A stretch of DNA of 64,000 nucleotides from Siniperca chuatsi (GCF_020085105.1 NC_058056.1:12770929-12834928); one strand, 5' to 3'; counted from the first letter of the stretch, positions 23,201 through 37,705 are shown. The notes: generated by a model not told the origin, from the sequence alone. Translations and numbers: made by a program.

Positions 23201-26200
23201 CCCCTCCTTTCCACCCCACCTGCCACAAAGTTTGGGGAATTTTGACCTCGCAAAAATGCACAGCACTTCAGACACTGTAATTATCTTTGCGGGAGCTTTT
23301 GTAGGGCTCACTGACATTGAGGGAGTTTAGTAGTGGGACAGGTGCAAAGTTTTGCTATTGACTAATCTGGACCTTATCTGATTTATACTGTAACTTATAT
23401 GCTCATGAACTAAAGCAACATCTCTGTGACTGGTTTCTGTCATCCTGCCTCCGACTCTCAACCCTAAACCAAAAGCCACAGTCATGCAGAGATCAGACAC
23501 TGTGTAATTCCCCTTTTTTGCTCCCATCAAACCTCATACATGCTGAAAATAGTATGACATGGCGCAGAGATCGGAAGATGGAGGAGAAAAAATGAAAACA
23601 GTTTGACAAAAAAAAAACTTAAAGCAAGAGAAGGAAAAAAACTTTCCATAATGAAATCTGTGATTCTGATGATGGTGTGTTGCTGCAGGCCATCTCCGCT
23701 GCCACACAGTGATGACATGCTCGGTATTGTCCTGACATGTCTGTCAGTTGCTACACTGTCTCTCTGTTTGGCCTGCACACACTCTCTGGAGTGGATTACT
23801 GAACTCTGCTCAGAGAAGAATCAAAACATCAAGCAGAGTTACAGGCCCGTGCCCCATGCAGAGCCTATGTGGGCAGTGGTGGAAAATAATTCCACATACA
23901 AAAACCACAGAGGTTTTGCTGTTGTCCCTCCTGTGGACAGAAATCTGAGAAGCAGGCAGGAATGCGTGAGGGCTTGGTCATGGCTGAGCTCAAAACAAAT
24001 CTCAATGCGTAGACAGGTCTGTTCAGCTTGTCCTCATTCCTGTTCATGCTTACAACTGTTTTCATTACTTTCAGGAGCCGCTTTTACCATGTGATGTGAA
24101 GTAAAACAGAAATGCTGGCACAACAAAACACTGCGTGTGGTTTTCTCCTGAACATTCTTGCTTTTAAGTTCTCTAAAATAGCGAAGCATTCTTGCTGTAG
24201 TGCTGTGTTGTGCTTTGTTTCCTGTACTGAAACTCAAAAAAATCCCTTGTCAGATTGCTCCAAAATTCCACATCCTTTGCTTTGGAACCAGGGAATCCAT
24301 TTCCACCCTGTGAGTTCCTGCTCTGCTCTTAGTAAAGCTGAGAGGGAAGAATGAGACCACTATGAGCCAAAGGCTTCCTTTGCTAGATTCAGATGACTTT
24401 TTAAACAAACAGAAGTTTCAGGTGAACTGAATGAAGTAAGTGTGCAGGAAAATGTCCCACTATCACTACTATTCATTCTGTATTCTGTATTGTTACCTCA
24501 GCCGTTAACAAAAAGCATAGAAATAACTCAATATTGATGTCAAAATAACTACAGTGTATAACAGAAGAACACTTGTCTGATAAATTAGGCTGTAGTCTTT
24601 TTGTTCCATGTTGCTCCAGGTGCAAAGGGCAGATAGGGCCGGCTAATAACAAACATGGCTGCTTTCCCAGTTTTTCCTCTCTCGCTGCTTGTTTCCTGTG
24701 TGTTTCATTGATGTATTCCTGGATACCCTGCCTACAGCCTTGCTGCACGAGAAACACATTTGAAACTGAAAGCTGTCTTGTAAATATGAAGATGGGCATG
24801 TGCTTGCATGTATAATACATGCATGTAGAAGCTCTTTAAGTTGAATGTTAATATGACACTCCACATTTTGACCATATACTAACTGCTTCTTCCAGTGTTA
24901 AAGTGTATCTTATAATGTTTCTGTGTATCTCTCTACAGAACTAGTGCTTAGTTCAGCGGTTAACATTACTGTTAGTGCTAGGGAGCTGTGTTTGTGTTTA
25001 CATGGTACTCAGACTTGCCTTGAACGCTGATGGGGAGGTAGTCACCAGTGGCTGTTTGCTACTAGAAAGAGAAAACCTGCACCTGTACACATCCTGGTTT
25101 GCTGTTGTGCCCTGGATGTTCACCTTTTGCCTCATTTTTAACAGACCCTAGAAACCTAAATCAGGTGTTCAAATAAATACCCAACACTTTTTAGGCAAAC
25201 ACTCTGCAAGATGCAAATGAGGGGCTCACAGAGAACTCCAGTCAAAACGTGCATGTTTTCCTCCTCTGTGACTTGTGGGGATGCAATGTCCTGATTACTG
25301 CCAGCCGGAGGGGGTGTTGTGTTAATTGCATTCTGCCTCACTGTGTATCCATGACTAAAACAAAAGAATTACTGGGACAACTATCTGATGTTGTCTTATT
25401 AATAAAGCAGATGCTTATTTGCATGCCTTTTGCTGTCATGTATTTTAAAATCAGTGTTTTTTTTTTGGTGTTTAATTGAAACAGAAGTATTGAAAACACT
25501 GCACCCTGGGCTGCTGCTGAAAATGAGATGTGGCTTGCATGGAACTGGCTCGGGAGCATGCTAAACCACAGTTGCAGAGCAGGCTGGAGTGTGCTAGTAA
25601 GTGCAGTGCAGTGCAGGCCAACAGCAGCACGCTGTGCAGGTTTGCACTGTAATTTTCTGGCACAGACTGTGATTTAGCAGGGCACCACTGTTATGCAACA
25701 CTAGCTGACTTATCGCAGTCCAAATGACTGTATGAATTGATTAACTCTGTGGCCTGCCTGTTTATTGAGCTGAAAGTGCACTGGGCTACGCATAACTTTG
25801 CTACCCTGTTGTTGTCCATTTTGTGTCCTCAAGTCTCTCCACATGCAGAACTGTACATATATAAACTACTTGCCATTTCTGACAAATAATGCTGGTTGCA
25901 GAGACACACCTGAGCTTTCCACTCTTTCCTCAGTTGGGGAATTAGGCTGTCCTCCATGCTGTAGGGGACAACACAGTCAACCAGGCTTCTCCAGAGACAT
26001 GGCAGAGAGTCCCCCCGAGGTTTTCTGCGAGGATAATAAGCCCTTCCTCTGTTGACCCCCTCACCCCCTTTACTGCGCAGATCCTCATGTCAACTCATAC
26101 TGAAGCTTTCCCCCTCTCCCCAGCACTGCACGCTGGCAAGATCCTATTATTACTTATTTTTCTGCCTCCATCCTTGCAAACTTAAAAGAGTTAGGCTAAT

Positions 26201-27654
26201 TTAAAAATTGTACAGTACATCTTGTGCACTAGGCACACAATTAATGTCTGGTGGCAGCACAGGAGCTATTTGGCCAATGATATTAATCAAGCTTTCACCT
26301 TGACTCTGGCCTTGCAAGATGGCTGGCTGTGTTTTCCTTTGTCCTCTCTCAGCTAAGGATCCTATTGTTTCCTCTGTCACTGATATTAGTCTGTGGGGAA
26401 TCCTTGTACACTTGCATTCCATTATGGCTGTCCCTATTCATCTGTGCAATCAAATTACTTGATGTGCTTTACCCTGATTGCTGCAGAGGTGTATAGTTAT
26501 GTGTTGTGTATATACAACTTGTCCAGACAGCCCCGTCAAAATTAAGAACAAACCAACATGTCATTCCCAAAGTATTCCATTCTTAAAATTTCAGCAACAC
26601 AATGAGTTCCTATTGTAGGTTTCAAGTTCCCTGAGAGCTATCTATTTTTTTGTTGCTGACAATATTTTAATTCTTTTTTCCTGTCAGGATGTTATCTGAT
26701 CTGAGCGTTCAGTTAATGTGTCTGTGTTTTATCAACAGATACAATGTTGTTGTTGCATGGACACATAGCCTATGATTTTCTCTCTAAACACTTAATGCTT
26801 ACATTATTTCTGAGTTTGTGATTAAAATGTGCTTTACCTTATCGTGGTAAGGGTGGTCTAATCATGAAGTCCTCTGTGATTTGGTTTGTTTGCAACCTGT
26901 GTAATCAGGCAGAGGATGTGAGGGGACAGGGCAGTGGATGACTTCCAAACATCACAGGCATCTGTCATATTGACACCTCTGCTGTGAGAATCTGTCGGGC
27001 AACTGTCGACTGACCTTACTGCTCATACACAGTAGTACACAAAGACTTAACTGCTCTCAGCCTGGCCCTGTCCTCAGCCCAAACCCACACTTCCGTACTA
27101 CTCACTTTTTGCAGTTTGAAATACAGTAACTAGACTTGCAAGCAAGTATAACAGGGCCCAAGCACCCAGACACAATATAGACAAGGAGGCTCACCGGCCC
27201 AAGACATTTGGGAAACCAAGAAGCTAGCGGCCAATATTATCATTCCCTAAACCCTAGGCTCTCACTAGCAGGGCTGAAATTTTAAATTTGTTTCCAGTAG
27301 GAATAATCAGGCCTTGTGATTGGTATTCTAATAAATATTAGTATGTGTCATACATGCTTGTTATCTCTAAGCATGATGATTTTCAGGAATATTATTGACT
27401 GCCTCCATTTTATTTCCACTGTTAGTAGCCATGGGCCACAGGAGTAAATGGCTGTATTGGCCTGGGCCCAGCTAGGACTAGCACCGGGCAAGTGACCAAT
27501 ACTCACTGATGGGCACACACACATGCACACAGCATGGTTCTCTGGCATGCAATGTGTGTGACCACTGGATGCCCCCAGCCTCGAGCAGGCACGCTACACA
27601 CTGAAACATCTCATCTCCGGCACCAGCCTTCACACAATCGAAATACCATATTCT

Positions 27655-27826
27655 GGGCGCTCCGGTAGCTCACCTGGTAGAGCGTGCACCAAGCGCACCA
27701 TGTCCTAAGGCTGAATCCTTACCGCAGCAGCCTGGGGCCCTTTGCTGCATGTCAACCCCCTCTCCCTCTCCTCCCCCTTTCCTGTCTCTCTTCAGCTGTC
27801 CCTATCTAATAAAAAAAAAAAAAAAC
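27655..27826 (+). mobile_element. tRNA-derived SINE
   Basis: The head reads GGGCGCTCCGGTAGCTCACC, with an A-box-like TAGCTCACCTGG at 27666-27677. A degraded B-box (GGCTGAATCC) is at 27709-27718. A conserved middle (GGCCCTTTGCTGCATGTCA) and a CT-rich body lead to CTATCTAATAAAA and a poly(A) tail. The structure is that of a pol III-transcribed fish SINE. A related element appears to lie at 54743-54896. Confidence 0.75.
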
Positions 27827-30800
27827 TAAATAATAATCTAATTGACATTGTGATTTATGTCTGATGACCCACTCTTGTTTATCCTTGTTCAAACTTTCCT
27901 ACAGTTCCACAACTCTGCTGCTACCGGCACTGCTGTGACATTGATCCAGTGGAGCAAAATTAATCTGAACATGCTAGATTCATAAGATGTGTGAGCAGCA
28001 CTGCGGGCTTACTCTGATTTGTTTCGCTTGTGTGTCCCTGTGATCCGAGAATGAAGTAATAGCAGGCTTGGAAGCTTTTGGCGGGCCCCCCTGTCTCAGC
28101 CCCAACCCCCCCTCTTCTGGCACGTGGAGAGGCTGAATTATAGACGGCAAACACACAAACTATTCACTGAACCCTCCCTCTTGCATCAACACTGTTAATT
28201 ATACTGCTGCTACTCTCGCATCCTTTTTTAATCTTCAGCTGATGGAAACTGCTGCATCCCAACACACACACTTGAGCACACACAGAGGCGTGTGCCAGCC
28301 CCATGCTGAGCTGGGAGTATTTATTTTGTAACAGATAGGTTCACTGCTTTTCAGATATTAAGAGGGGCATATTTACCTTTCGTTGGGTGAGTAGAGGAAA
28401 CTGCGTGCCCCCTATAAACACCTCTCTGCCGCAGTCCACACTACCCTGTTTAACAAGGCACACTGCTGGGAAATGCTCCCATTGCATTGGGGTTAATCTA
28501 CAGTTAGTGGCCTGGTTGCTCAGTTCAGAAAGACAAAATTTTGTCAAACACAAATAATAGCTGCATTTTTTACTACAATGTAACAAGTGGAAATATTTCA
28601 ATATAATAGCAATAAAACCTACAGTTGTTAAATTCAAATGCGTGACTGCCAAGGTGGGATTCACCTTACAGCCTCTTAAAGGAGCTGTCAGTGGAAGCAG
28701 CAGGTGAAAGAGACTTTGCAAGCTAGGGGTTAGTTTTGAAATCCAAAGCTTTTTCACCTGGAGGAAACGGTCCAGTAGGTTGCTGGTAAAAGGTTCACTG
28801 TTTGGCAGTGTGCCTGTGTGGAAATGGTTGTCAGTATGTTTTCTGTGTGGGGCAGGATGGAGGTGGAATTGTCATATTAAATTTCTTTTAAAGGTGTTTT
28901 TTGAAGCTCCTGTGTTAGTTATGCCATCTGATATCAAAGTATGTTTGCCTTTTCAGTGAACCTCAGCAGGCTGATTTTCCTGATGTGTCGAAATTCTGGG
29001 CAGCCAAGGACACTTATTCTGTATTCAGTAACAAAGTAGCAAGCCAAATTCAGATACCAGATACCAGAGAACAAAAGCTAAAAAAAATGCTTGTTTATTT
29101 GTATTTAATCTACACAGCTCTGCCCCTTCCTCATAGTATGTGTACCTGGGCTGCAGTTGTCCAGGAAATTTGTTGTTTCAAGTGTTTTTAATGAAGTAGC
29201 AAATAATGCTAAAATACCATTTCTGGCAAATAATTATTCAGTGTATGATCTGGGGGGTGGGGGCTGCTCAGATTTTGGATGGTTGTACACAGTCACAATA
29301 GCCCAAATGCCAATGATTACAATGTGAGTGTGCTTATCAAGCACCTGCATGTGAAAGTCTTGTCTTAGTGGCAGTTGATAGGGTGGACTTTGGGCTTTAT
29401 TGTCAGTTTTTGGCACTCTACAATTCACTTTATACACACACAAAACCCATGGTTGTTGTTGACCAATGAACCTGCTAATAATCAACAGCTGTTTGACCCA
29501 TTTATACCAGACTGCTGTAACAGGTAAATCCCTGATCACAAGCGATCACACAAGACCTGTCTGTAACTACATTTCGCCACACACACACCAATACTGCTAC
29601 TACTACACATTATTGCTATACTACTACTAAACTCATGAAGTGTACCAGAACTGAAATGCAGTATTTCTTAAACAGAGTTGTCAACTTTCAGTTCATTACT
29701 GCAAAGTTTACAATAGAGATAAGATATGGCAGACAGTGCAGATATAGGGATGTAACATTCTAGGATATAATTTCTTTCTTCATCGCCTTATTAAAAGATT
29801 GAGAAAAACAACATTTATGGTTGGGAGGACTACAAATCACAGCCACTATCTATGTTTGGCAACAAGAATACAATCCCTCACTGACTTCACACCTGTGAAC
29901 ACTGCCTGCTGGGTAAAAAGTGGGAAACACTGCAGCAGAGTTAAACCCAAGGCTCAGCAGTGGTGGTATTTGGAGTTTGTTTTTGAAAATTTAATTTAAA
30001 CACGACCACCATGTTTATTGGCATGTGCTGAACAATAAAATAAATGAATTTTATTGTTCATTTATATTAAGAGTCGTTAGGGAGACAAATTGGGCAGACC
30101 CCTTTGTTCTGGGCAGTCCTGATTGGACTCTACCCAGAGACCATAACTTGCATTTCAAACATGGGATTTCCAAGAAAAGGTAATCTTAGTTTGAGACAGG
30201 TGTTGCAGAAATAGCATTTCTATGAGCTGGCGGGGGACAGAAAAGTATTGTCTTTGATGTTTGCAGAAACAAAAAGCAGTTTGGTTTGTTTTATTCAAAA
30301 ATAACTATTGTCCCATGAGTTCCCAGAGTTTATTCTTATGAGCCAAATCGACTGCTTTGTGTTCTTGTAGTTTCTGTAGAATTTGGTGTTTTATGTTCAG
30401 GGTTTGGCCTGGTCATGTATGTGTGTGTGTGTGGGAGCCTTTGTCTCTGCATGTACCAGTCCATGTGCATCAGGAGTTCACTCACTATCTCTCTAATGGA
30501 GTCCTAGGGTTGGAGGCGGGCAGAGAGGGCAGGGAGAGGGAAAGTGCAGCCTAGAGGAGACTTCCACTTTTAAACCTCATCTCGCAACTGCTGCAGTCCA
30601 GCAGCCAGGCAGCCACCTCATTAGAATTTTTTACATTCCTCTTCAGGCAGCAGCACACTGCTTCCTCTCCATTGCTCTTTATAACGCACAATTTTTAAAG
30701 GCTGACGAGCTTAAATCTCAGCCTTCTCAATAAAGACTAGTCATCTATAACCCTACATCAAATATGCGGCACTAAACCAACTCTGGCTCAGCCTCTGTAG

Positions 30801-31612
30801 ATTAATGTATTTATGGACCATAAAGTTGTAAAACTTCTGTGCAGACTGTTGGTGATGGCTTTACATACTTTAAATCAATTGAATACAAGCCTATTTAAGA
30901 CTGTGGACATTTTTTCATCTTTTTGTTTTGACGGGGCAGCTTATAGATTAGAGTATAAGAAGTAGTAACCCTTCTTCACTCTGGACAAGCAGAACAGCTA
31001 AGCTGTTAGCGGTGCAATTAGATTTTTTTGAGAGGTAAATGGCCCTCTAGGAGTTGGACAAAGGCTTTCATTGTCAAACTCCTGGCCCACCCAGATAATG
31101 ACATTGAAAATAGGAATGGGTTTACCATTGCTAACTATAAACTATGTCAAGTGTTTCAAGTGTCTATTTATCCTGCTGTCTCTCCCACGTAAAATGTGAA
31201 ACCCTGGTGGAGTACTTTCTGGATAAGAAGAGAGGAAGGTTCGAGGACACCCTGCTGGAGATAATGGCAATGAATATATTCTGGCGCTCCTCCAGATCTG
31301 TCTTCTTGTGTAAGGCTGTGAGTGAAATTCACTTTGCCAGTGGTTAGCTATGCCCATTACTCACTGAACTGTGCTGCAGTGATAGCGAGGGGCCCAGAGT
31401 TAGGGCAGAGCAGCAGCACAGAACAATGGTGATTATGAATGTTGATACACTGCCACCGGTTTTTGGAGTGCTCCAACTACACGTGGTGTTTGCATTGCAT
31501 GTGTGGTCAGTAGAACAATTTGTCGTTGTCATGTCATGGCAGACTTTACAGTGTTTTATCGCTTGGACAGTCAGTGATGATCTTTTCTCAAAGAGTTTGC
31601 CTGAACATGCCC

Positions 31613-31640
31613 CCCCACACACACACACACACACACACAG
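31613..31640. repeat. CA microsatellite
   Basis: Run of about 14 CA units in the first intron of sipa1l1. Confidence 0.85.
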
Positions 31641-34600
31641 GCGTTCATCACTTCCTCCGCTGAAATTGGTGGAATTCCAGGATCTCGGCTCGCGGTTGGA
31701 TGACGCTAGTATTGCTTGTCTGCCAGCAGGCCTGTCTGTTTTTCTCTGAAGGTGTCAGGTTCTCAGGTTTGCTCAATCAGACGGGCAGGTTTGTGCTTGG
31801 TTCTCAGCCAGATGTACATACAGGAGGAGGGAGCAGATAGAAGTAAATAAGAGCAACGCAGATGGAGACGGGAGTGGTGGAGATGCTTCGTTGCTTCCTG
31901 TGCATCTGTTGTGACTATGGGAAGCCGTGGTTAGGCTACACCTCAGTGGATGTGTTGAGACCCCAGTTTACCCCTCACTCCTCAAAACTCCCTCCTTGAA
32001 AGGAAATTATGTTGTGTAGGAGTCAGTTTTTACTGCAGAATTTTTCTCTTCTGAAGCTTAAATTCTCTGTCTGACCGGTGCACAACTTTGTGGGAAAGCG
32101 TTCTCACTGTGGAAGTTTGAGGTTTAACTGCAGTTTGGCTCCAGTCTTTAGTCGCTCTCATTGTCATTTATACAAACTGGTTTTTCCTATGTTACTTCCC
32201 CAAATCTCAGTCATCTGTCAGTTAATATGTGTTGTGGCAGTGAGTCAGTGGATTATAGAACAGCTAAATGATCCTGATATGATTGTCATACAAACACGGT
32301 CAACACAGATAATTTTCTGCTTTTTGTTGAAAGCCTTCTCGCTATTTTTCTATCAAGGTGAGCCATTCTTTTGCCTTCCTGTGCTCATCACAAATGTATC
32401 CTTCTAGTTCTTTGATGCTTCTGTTTCCCTTGTTTCCAAATTCTGAATCAGTGTTTGCTTCATCTCTATCTGTCCAGTTTCCCTTGCATCCAATTAATTT
32501 GGTTTTCCTGGCAGGCCTCATATACACAGCCATAGTGAGGTTCCTGTGCCAGGCAATTTTCAAAGACTTCACTATGTTGGAATGGGGCCCCAGTTTTGCC
32601 CAAGCCAGGACAGAGGGACCTTTGTGCCTGCTGCCTAACAGCCCAGTCAGCCCTTAAAGCACGGAAAGATTAGAAGACAGGGAGAACCAATGGGCTAAAT
32701 GGTAGGGTGCCTGTTTGAAAGCCAATGGTGTCAGCCAAACAGCCCCTTAGCTCCATTGAAGCACGCAGTAATTACAAGCTTGTAGGGCAATCCTTCGTCT
32801 CCTTTGTCGCGGCTTTGGAAACACTTGCCCAGTCTACTGGGAAACGTCATTCCCCCTCTGTTTGGAGACCCAGGACGAAGAGTCTTTCAACCCCAGCATG
32901 TTGTCCTATCTCTCTGGGACACCGGCTAGTCAAGCCAGCTCAGCAACAGGGATGCCCCTCCAGGAGGCCCTGGCTTTGAGAATGTCTAGCACCCCATGCT
33001 GTGTACTGATGATGACTCAGGTCTTGTTCTTTTAGTTGCTCTGATTTTTGTGAGTCAGATTTGACAAGACTCAGACCCTAGGTTTATGTTTCTGATTCAT
33101 CCCACTACAGTATTCATCTGTTCTGCTGTCTGTCTTCCACCTTTTAATTCCAGGTAGTATGTGTGTGTGTTTTGTCACAAGATCCTGGAAGGCCTGCTGT
33201 CTGAGTCACCTGTAACACATGCAGGCTTGGTCTTTTTCTCTATCAGAGCGCAGTCCTCTATGTCTAGACTCGTCCCTACAACCAAAACAACAAATTTTAG
33301 CATGTCAGAGGTGTGCCATCATATCACCAGCCTTTCGTCTCTATCTGTACCACTGCTTTGCTCATCTCTCGACGGGCCTGACGGACCAGCTGGGAGGTCA
33401 GAGCCCCAATTACAGGAAGTTAACCTCATTTAATCAACAGGCTCAAACTGTCTGGACATGTCCCACAGTCCTGTGAAAAGTCTGTTTAATTCTGCAGGGG
33501 ATGGATAGAGGATGGCAGGGTGTTATGTTGTGGTTCTTTTGTTTTTTCTTGTTCCCTCCTAGCTTCTCTCTGACTGTCTCTCGTGCTTTCAACCTGTCTC
33601 TGTCAAACAAATGTACACAAGACACACTGTGTCAGTCTCTGTGCCACACTATGCATTTTAATCTGAAAAGACCCTGAAGCCGTCGCCTGTCTGCGTGTCC
33701 GTCAGCGGGGAGATTAAAGGCCTGTTTTCTGGGACGTGTGTGTGTGTGTGCGTGCTCGTGTGTGTTGCTTCTATTCTTTTGTCTGTCCCTGTGGACACTC
33801 TGCAACATAAGGGAATGAGGCCCAACACTCTGGGACTGGACCTGCAGTTTAACTTACATTCCTTGACTATTTTCACTCTTATTCATGTCAGAGAAATTCG
33901 GGTGTTAGTAGGACATGAATGAGTTTTTTAAATTACTTAATGAGTTTTCATTAATCTGCTTAACTACCATGTCCAAAGAATAGGTGCCCGTTCATTAGCG
34001 GAGTGTATAGTTGGGAACCTTCCTTATATGACAGATGAAAGATCACAGTGGTGATATTTTCTTTCATCTTATTTATAATTTCTTCTGGCTGAAGATTTCA
34101 TATCATGAAACCATGAAACTGTTATATCCTGGGTTTGAATCTGAAAATTGCCTTGTCCATTTCATTTGAAGTTATGCAAATAAAATTGCTCTTATCAGCT
34201 TATTATCAGACTGTTTTTAGGATATTAGGCTTCATATGAAACCCTCTATAACACTACTCATTTATGTTTGTGGTTCAAAAAAGTTGAAATATGGAGGAGC
34301 ATAATTTTACTGCAAACCAAATAACAGTTCGACACACTGTTGGACTAGAACAGGAATTATGCCTGTTATTCTTACTTTAGGATCTTATGCTGCTTGCTTT
34401 TGCTTGATATTGGACTAACAAAAGTGGTCTTTACTGTATAATATGCACAGGTTTAGAGGTTTATTCTCAGACAACACTATGTTTTGAAGATGCTTTGTCT
34501 CAGGCAAACTGAATCATCTCCAGAGCCTTGAGATTTTACGCTTGCCCTCTTTTCCTGACTGATGTTATCAAACAAACTGCATTGTCTAGAGAACATCTGA

Positions 34601-35992
34601 CCCATCTCTCAGTTGACTGTGCCACTGTGGTAATGTTGTTGGTCACATGGTATTATACACTTTCCATTTATTTGACTTAGAATCATCTATGTCTTTTATT
34701 ACTTTATTGTTTAAAGCAAGCGTGAGTGTCTTCTCTCCTATAAGTAAGTGTATGTGTTTTTGTTAGCATAAAGTTGGCTCTGATGTTGGGATGCAGTGTG
34801 AAGGTGGCTGTGCTGTAGGCCCGTCACAGTGTACTGATTGCTTGTGGCTAATGTGATCATGGCCACAGCCAGGCAGGGCTGACTGAGAGTGGAGCCTTTA
34901 TCTCCCCCATGTGTCTCACTGCCAAATTGGCCCGATTTGTCAGGCAGGGGATCATCACCCACTTCTCAGATGACTTTCAAAGGCCCCCTTTGCTTTTTGA
35001 TGTGCAGCTTGGGATATTTGAAAAAGGAAACTGCAACTTGGCATTACAATTCACTAATGTTGGCTACTAAAGGGGCACACCAAGAGACGTCAGACAAGTC
35101 ACAAGCCAAGTGTCAGTGACACAAGGAGGTTTTGAGGTATGACAGGTGAGGAAAATTAAGTGTTTTGATAGATCCAGATGATTTTTCTCACATATATGTA
35201 ATCTTGGTTATGACATAAGTCCTGAACAGGTTTATTGAATTGCCAACTGAGTCATCTTTACCATTCTCTTGGGATAAATTAACTGATTAGGGCAAAGGCA
35301 TAATTTTGCTCAGACTTTCAAGAAATATCACACACATTATTGAACTAATTTTGAATTTGGCTGAGCTTTCATGTTTCTCCCTCGATGTTTATTCTGAAAT
35401 TGGTTTGAAAAGTAGGCCCCCTTATCTGAAATTGAACATGCCAGTGACTTTTCACTGGCTTGTAAAAAGCCGTCAAAGGAAAATAAAATCATCCACGTTC
35501 TGTTCTGCAGGCAGGTTTGTTGATTTATATCTCACTTTCTACGGAGAAGAAACGACAGATACTAAAGTTCTTTTACTAGATGCCCTAAAACCACACTGAA
35601 TCGAAACCTGTTTTGATTTTAGGTCAGATGTGGCGTTGATGAGTAATAAATATTTAGAATTTTCAGAGTTGTAAAAAAGTGGAGATATTTGCTTGCTTAG
35701 CTTAAGAAGTGAGATTGTAATTACCATTGAGCTTTCTCCCATGTCAAGGAGAGTGTAACAGGGCACTAATCAGAGCCAATCAAGTGTAAAGTCAAATGGT
35801 TTTCCAATATTAAGGATAATATTTCAACAGCTTATTAATTTAAGACCTGTTACCCAGCTTGGTTTCTCTTATTTCCAGTCTTATATATGTAAGGGAATGT
35901 TGTGTGAGTCAGGAAACAGATGTATTTGTGTATCTGCTCTCCAGACGCTTACTATATGTACTAACTGATTTTTCTTTTCTTTTCAGGATTGT

Positions 35993-36067
35993 ATGTTTGG
36001 AGTAAGAAAAATGCCAAGTGGCAGTGTCGACACAGTTGAGGAAGCAGTATGCAGGCTTGAGTGCTGA
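35993..36067 (+). other. Upstream ORF 1 of sipa1l1
   Basis: An ATG six bases into the exon opens 24 codons that end at TGA (36065-36067), well before the main start at 36214. The peptide has no recognisable homology. Any effect would be on translation of the main frame. Confidence 0.55.
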
Positions 36068-36133
36068 AGAGGTGGTCTTCCCCCTTCCCTTTTTCTGCCT
36101 CTTCACTTGTTGATCCAGACAATCAACCTGCTC

Positions 36134-36196
36134 ATGAAGTCAGGGAGCAGCATCCCATCTCAGAGGCAGCGATGTCTCCCTACTAAGTGCCTTTAG
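36134..36196 (+). other. Upstream ORF 2 of sipa1l1
   Basis: An ATG at 36134 opens 20 codons and ends at TAG (36194-36196), 17 bases before the main ATG. Such short spacing makes efficient reinitiation at the main start unlikely, so it may be repressive. Confidence 0.55.
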
Positions 36197-36213
36197 CCTT
36201 TGGCACTGGTGTC

Positions 36214-37705
36214 ATGACCAGCCTGAAGTGCCCACCCATGGAGCGCACTGTTGGGGGTTCCATCCCCGCCACTGATGAGTTTTACACCCGCCACCTCCGT
36301 ATGGTCAATGGAGGGGCTGTGCCAACTCGCACAGATAATGTCCATGCCACTGTGAGCACAGGAGTGCCTAAAATGGGTGTACGGGCTCGGGTGGCTGACT
36401 GGCCCCCAAGGAAAGACATTACAGGGGTTGTGTGGCACTCAACTACAGAGCCTGAGAACTCTGGTGTGCCCTCTGCTGGAAAAAGTCACATTAAGTTAGG
36501 CTCTATAATGAGCCCTCAGGACTCCTCAATGCTACGTAACATTCACAATACTCTGAAGAATCGAACCCAGGCCCAGGCTAACAACTACAGCCCTGACACC
36601 CATTACCTAGCCCCGGGAGACTATCGAGGTCCTGCACATAGAAACCCACGACAGAGACGCATCCGTCAGCGCAGCAACAGTGACATGACTATCAGTGAGA
36701 TGGAAGGCAGTGGAGACAGTGGAGAAGATTGGGGTCCAACATCGGGAGTCAAATGGTCCCCTCTTCATCGTGAATATGGTAGCACCTCTTCAATAGATCA
36801 GCATGGAGCATCTGGAGAAAGCTTCTTTGAAATGCTTAAGGGCTATCAAGGGGACAAATTTGACCAGCGTAGCCCTGCTCCAGAGAAACTGGAGGACATG
36901 CTGAATGTCGGGACCAAGCAGGCCAACACTGATCTCCAGGAGGATGCCATAGAGAGCCAGCCTCCTAAAGCCAAGGACAGAGATAAGCCCCCAAAGAGAC
37001 GAACTAAATCTGAGACAGGGAGTGAGTCTATATTCCGTATACTTCGGAACGTGCGGGGTGAGTCAGACTCCCCCAGAGTGGGGTCTGACGTAGAGGACAG
37101 CCGGACAGAAGACATGGGCCCCCCTCTCAAACCCTGGGTGTGTCAGAAAGGCTTTTCCCACTATGATGTTCAAAGCATGCTGTTTGACCTCAACGAAGTT
37201 ACTCAGTTGCGGCAGATTGCAGGCAAGAGGAAAAACACCACCACAGGGGCATCTGCTGCTGCTGTAGCCTCGGCTACCTCCACCCTCTCATCCACACACA
37301 GCTTGCCTTACAGCTCCCCAAGTGGCAGCCAGGAAGAGCTCAATTCGAGGGACAGTCCTGGTCTGGATGCAGGGGATGAACAGAGCAATGAAATGCTGCT
37401 AAGTTGCCCCTGCTTCCGCAATGAGATAGATGCTGATGGCTATGGGAGGCGCAGATTGGGAGCAGGTGGGGCAGGGTATCATGGGCTTGTGGGTGGTGGA
37501 GTAGGTAACAGTGGTTCAGGGACCCTGAGTGGGGAAGGAATCTTGTATGAAACATCTGTGAGCACGCACTGCACAAATGCTGGTGTAGCAGTGCTAGAGG
37601 GTCCAAAGGAAGGCCCCAGCACAATCAGCGAAAAGGGCAAACAATACATTGTGGAGCACGTGGACCTGGGAGCCTACTACTATAGGAAGTTCTTCTACCT
37701 TAGGG
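36214..37705 (+). CDS. sipa1l1: sipa1l1 coding exon 1: N-terminal Ser-rich region
   Basis: The largest exon encodes residues 1-497. Conserved blocks are [19 protein letters not shown] (49-67), [57 protein letters not shown] and [13 protein letters not shown], ending in [17 protein letters not shown]. The RQRSNSD segment looks like a phosphorylation and 14-3-3 type site, but this is inference. The exon begins at 35987 and contains two upstream ORFs. The stretch between NEIDADGYG and [10 protein letters not shown] is unusually Gly-rich. Confidence 0.95.

Larger units (their letters stand above)
20446..35986 (+). other. First intron of sipa1l1 (15.5 kb)
   Basis: The stretch runs from the non-coding first exon to the acceptor TTTTCAG at 35986. 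No second gene was recognised on either strand. It contains a tRNA-derived SINE (27655-27826), a TG run near 30417-30433, a CA run (about 31613-31640) and a TG-rich run at 33736-33770. Many short frames (for example 23603-24094, 28341-28757, 31144-31347) show no family resemblance. Extra non-coding exons, as reported in mammals, could be present but cannot be called by eye. Confidence 0.65.

Noticed and set aside
23603-24094. 163-codon frame in sipa1l1 intron 1
   Set aside because: No motif, domain or conserved phrase; composition fits random open sequence.
31144-31347. Frame with phrase CETLVEYFLDKKRGRFEDTL in intron 1
   Set aside because: It looked protein-like, but I could not link it to a family, and no acceptor/donor pair brackets it convincingly.
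36187-36213. Nine extra codons in front of the sipa1l1 ATG
   Set aside because: They begin with GTG; the ATG at 36214 gives the MTSLK start shared with the human protein.
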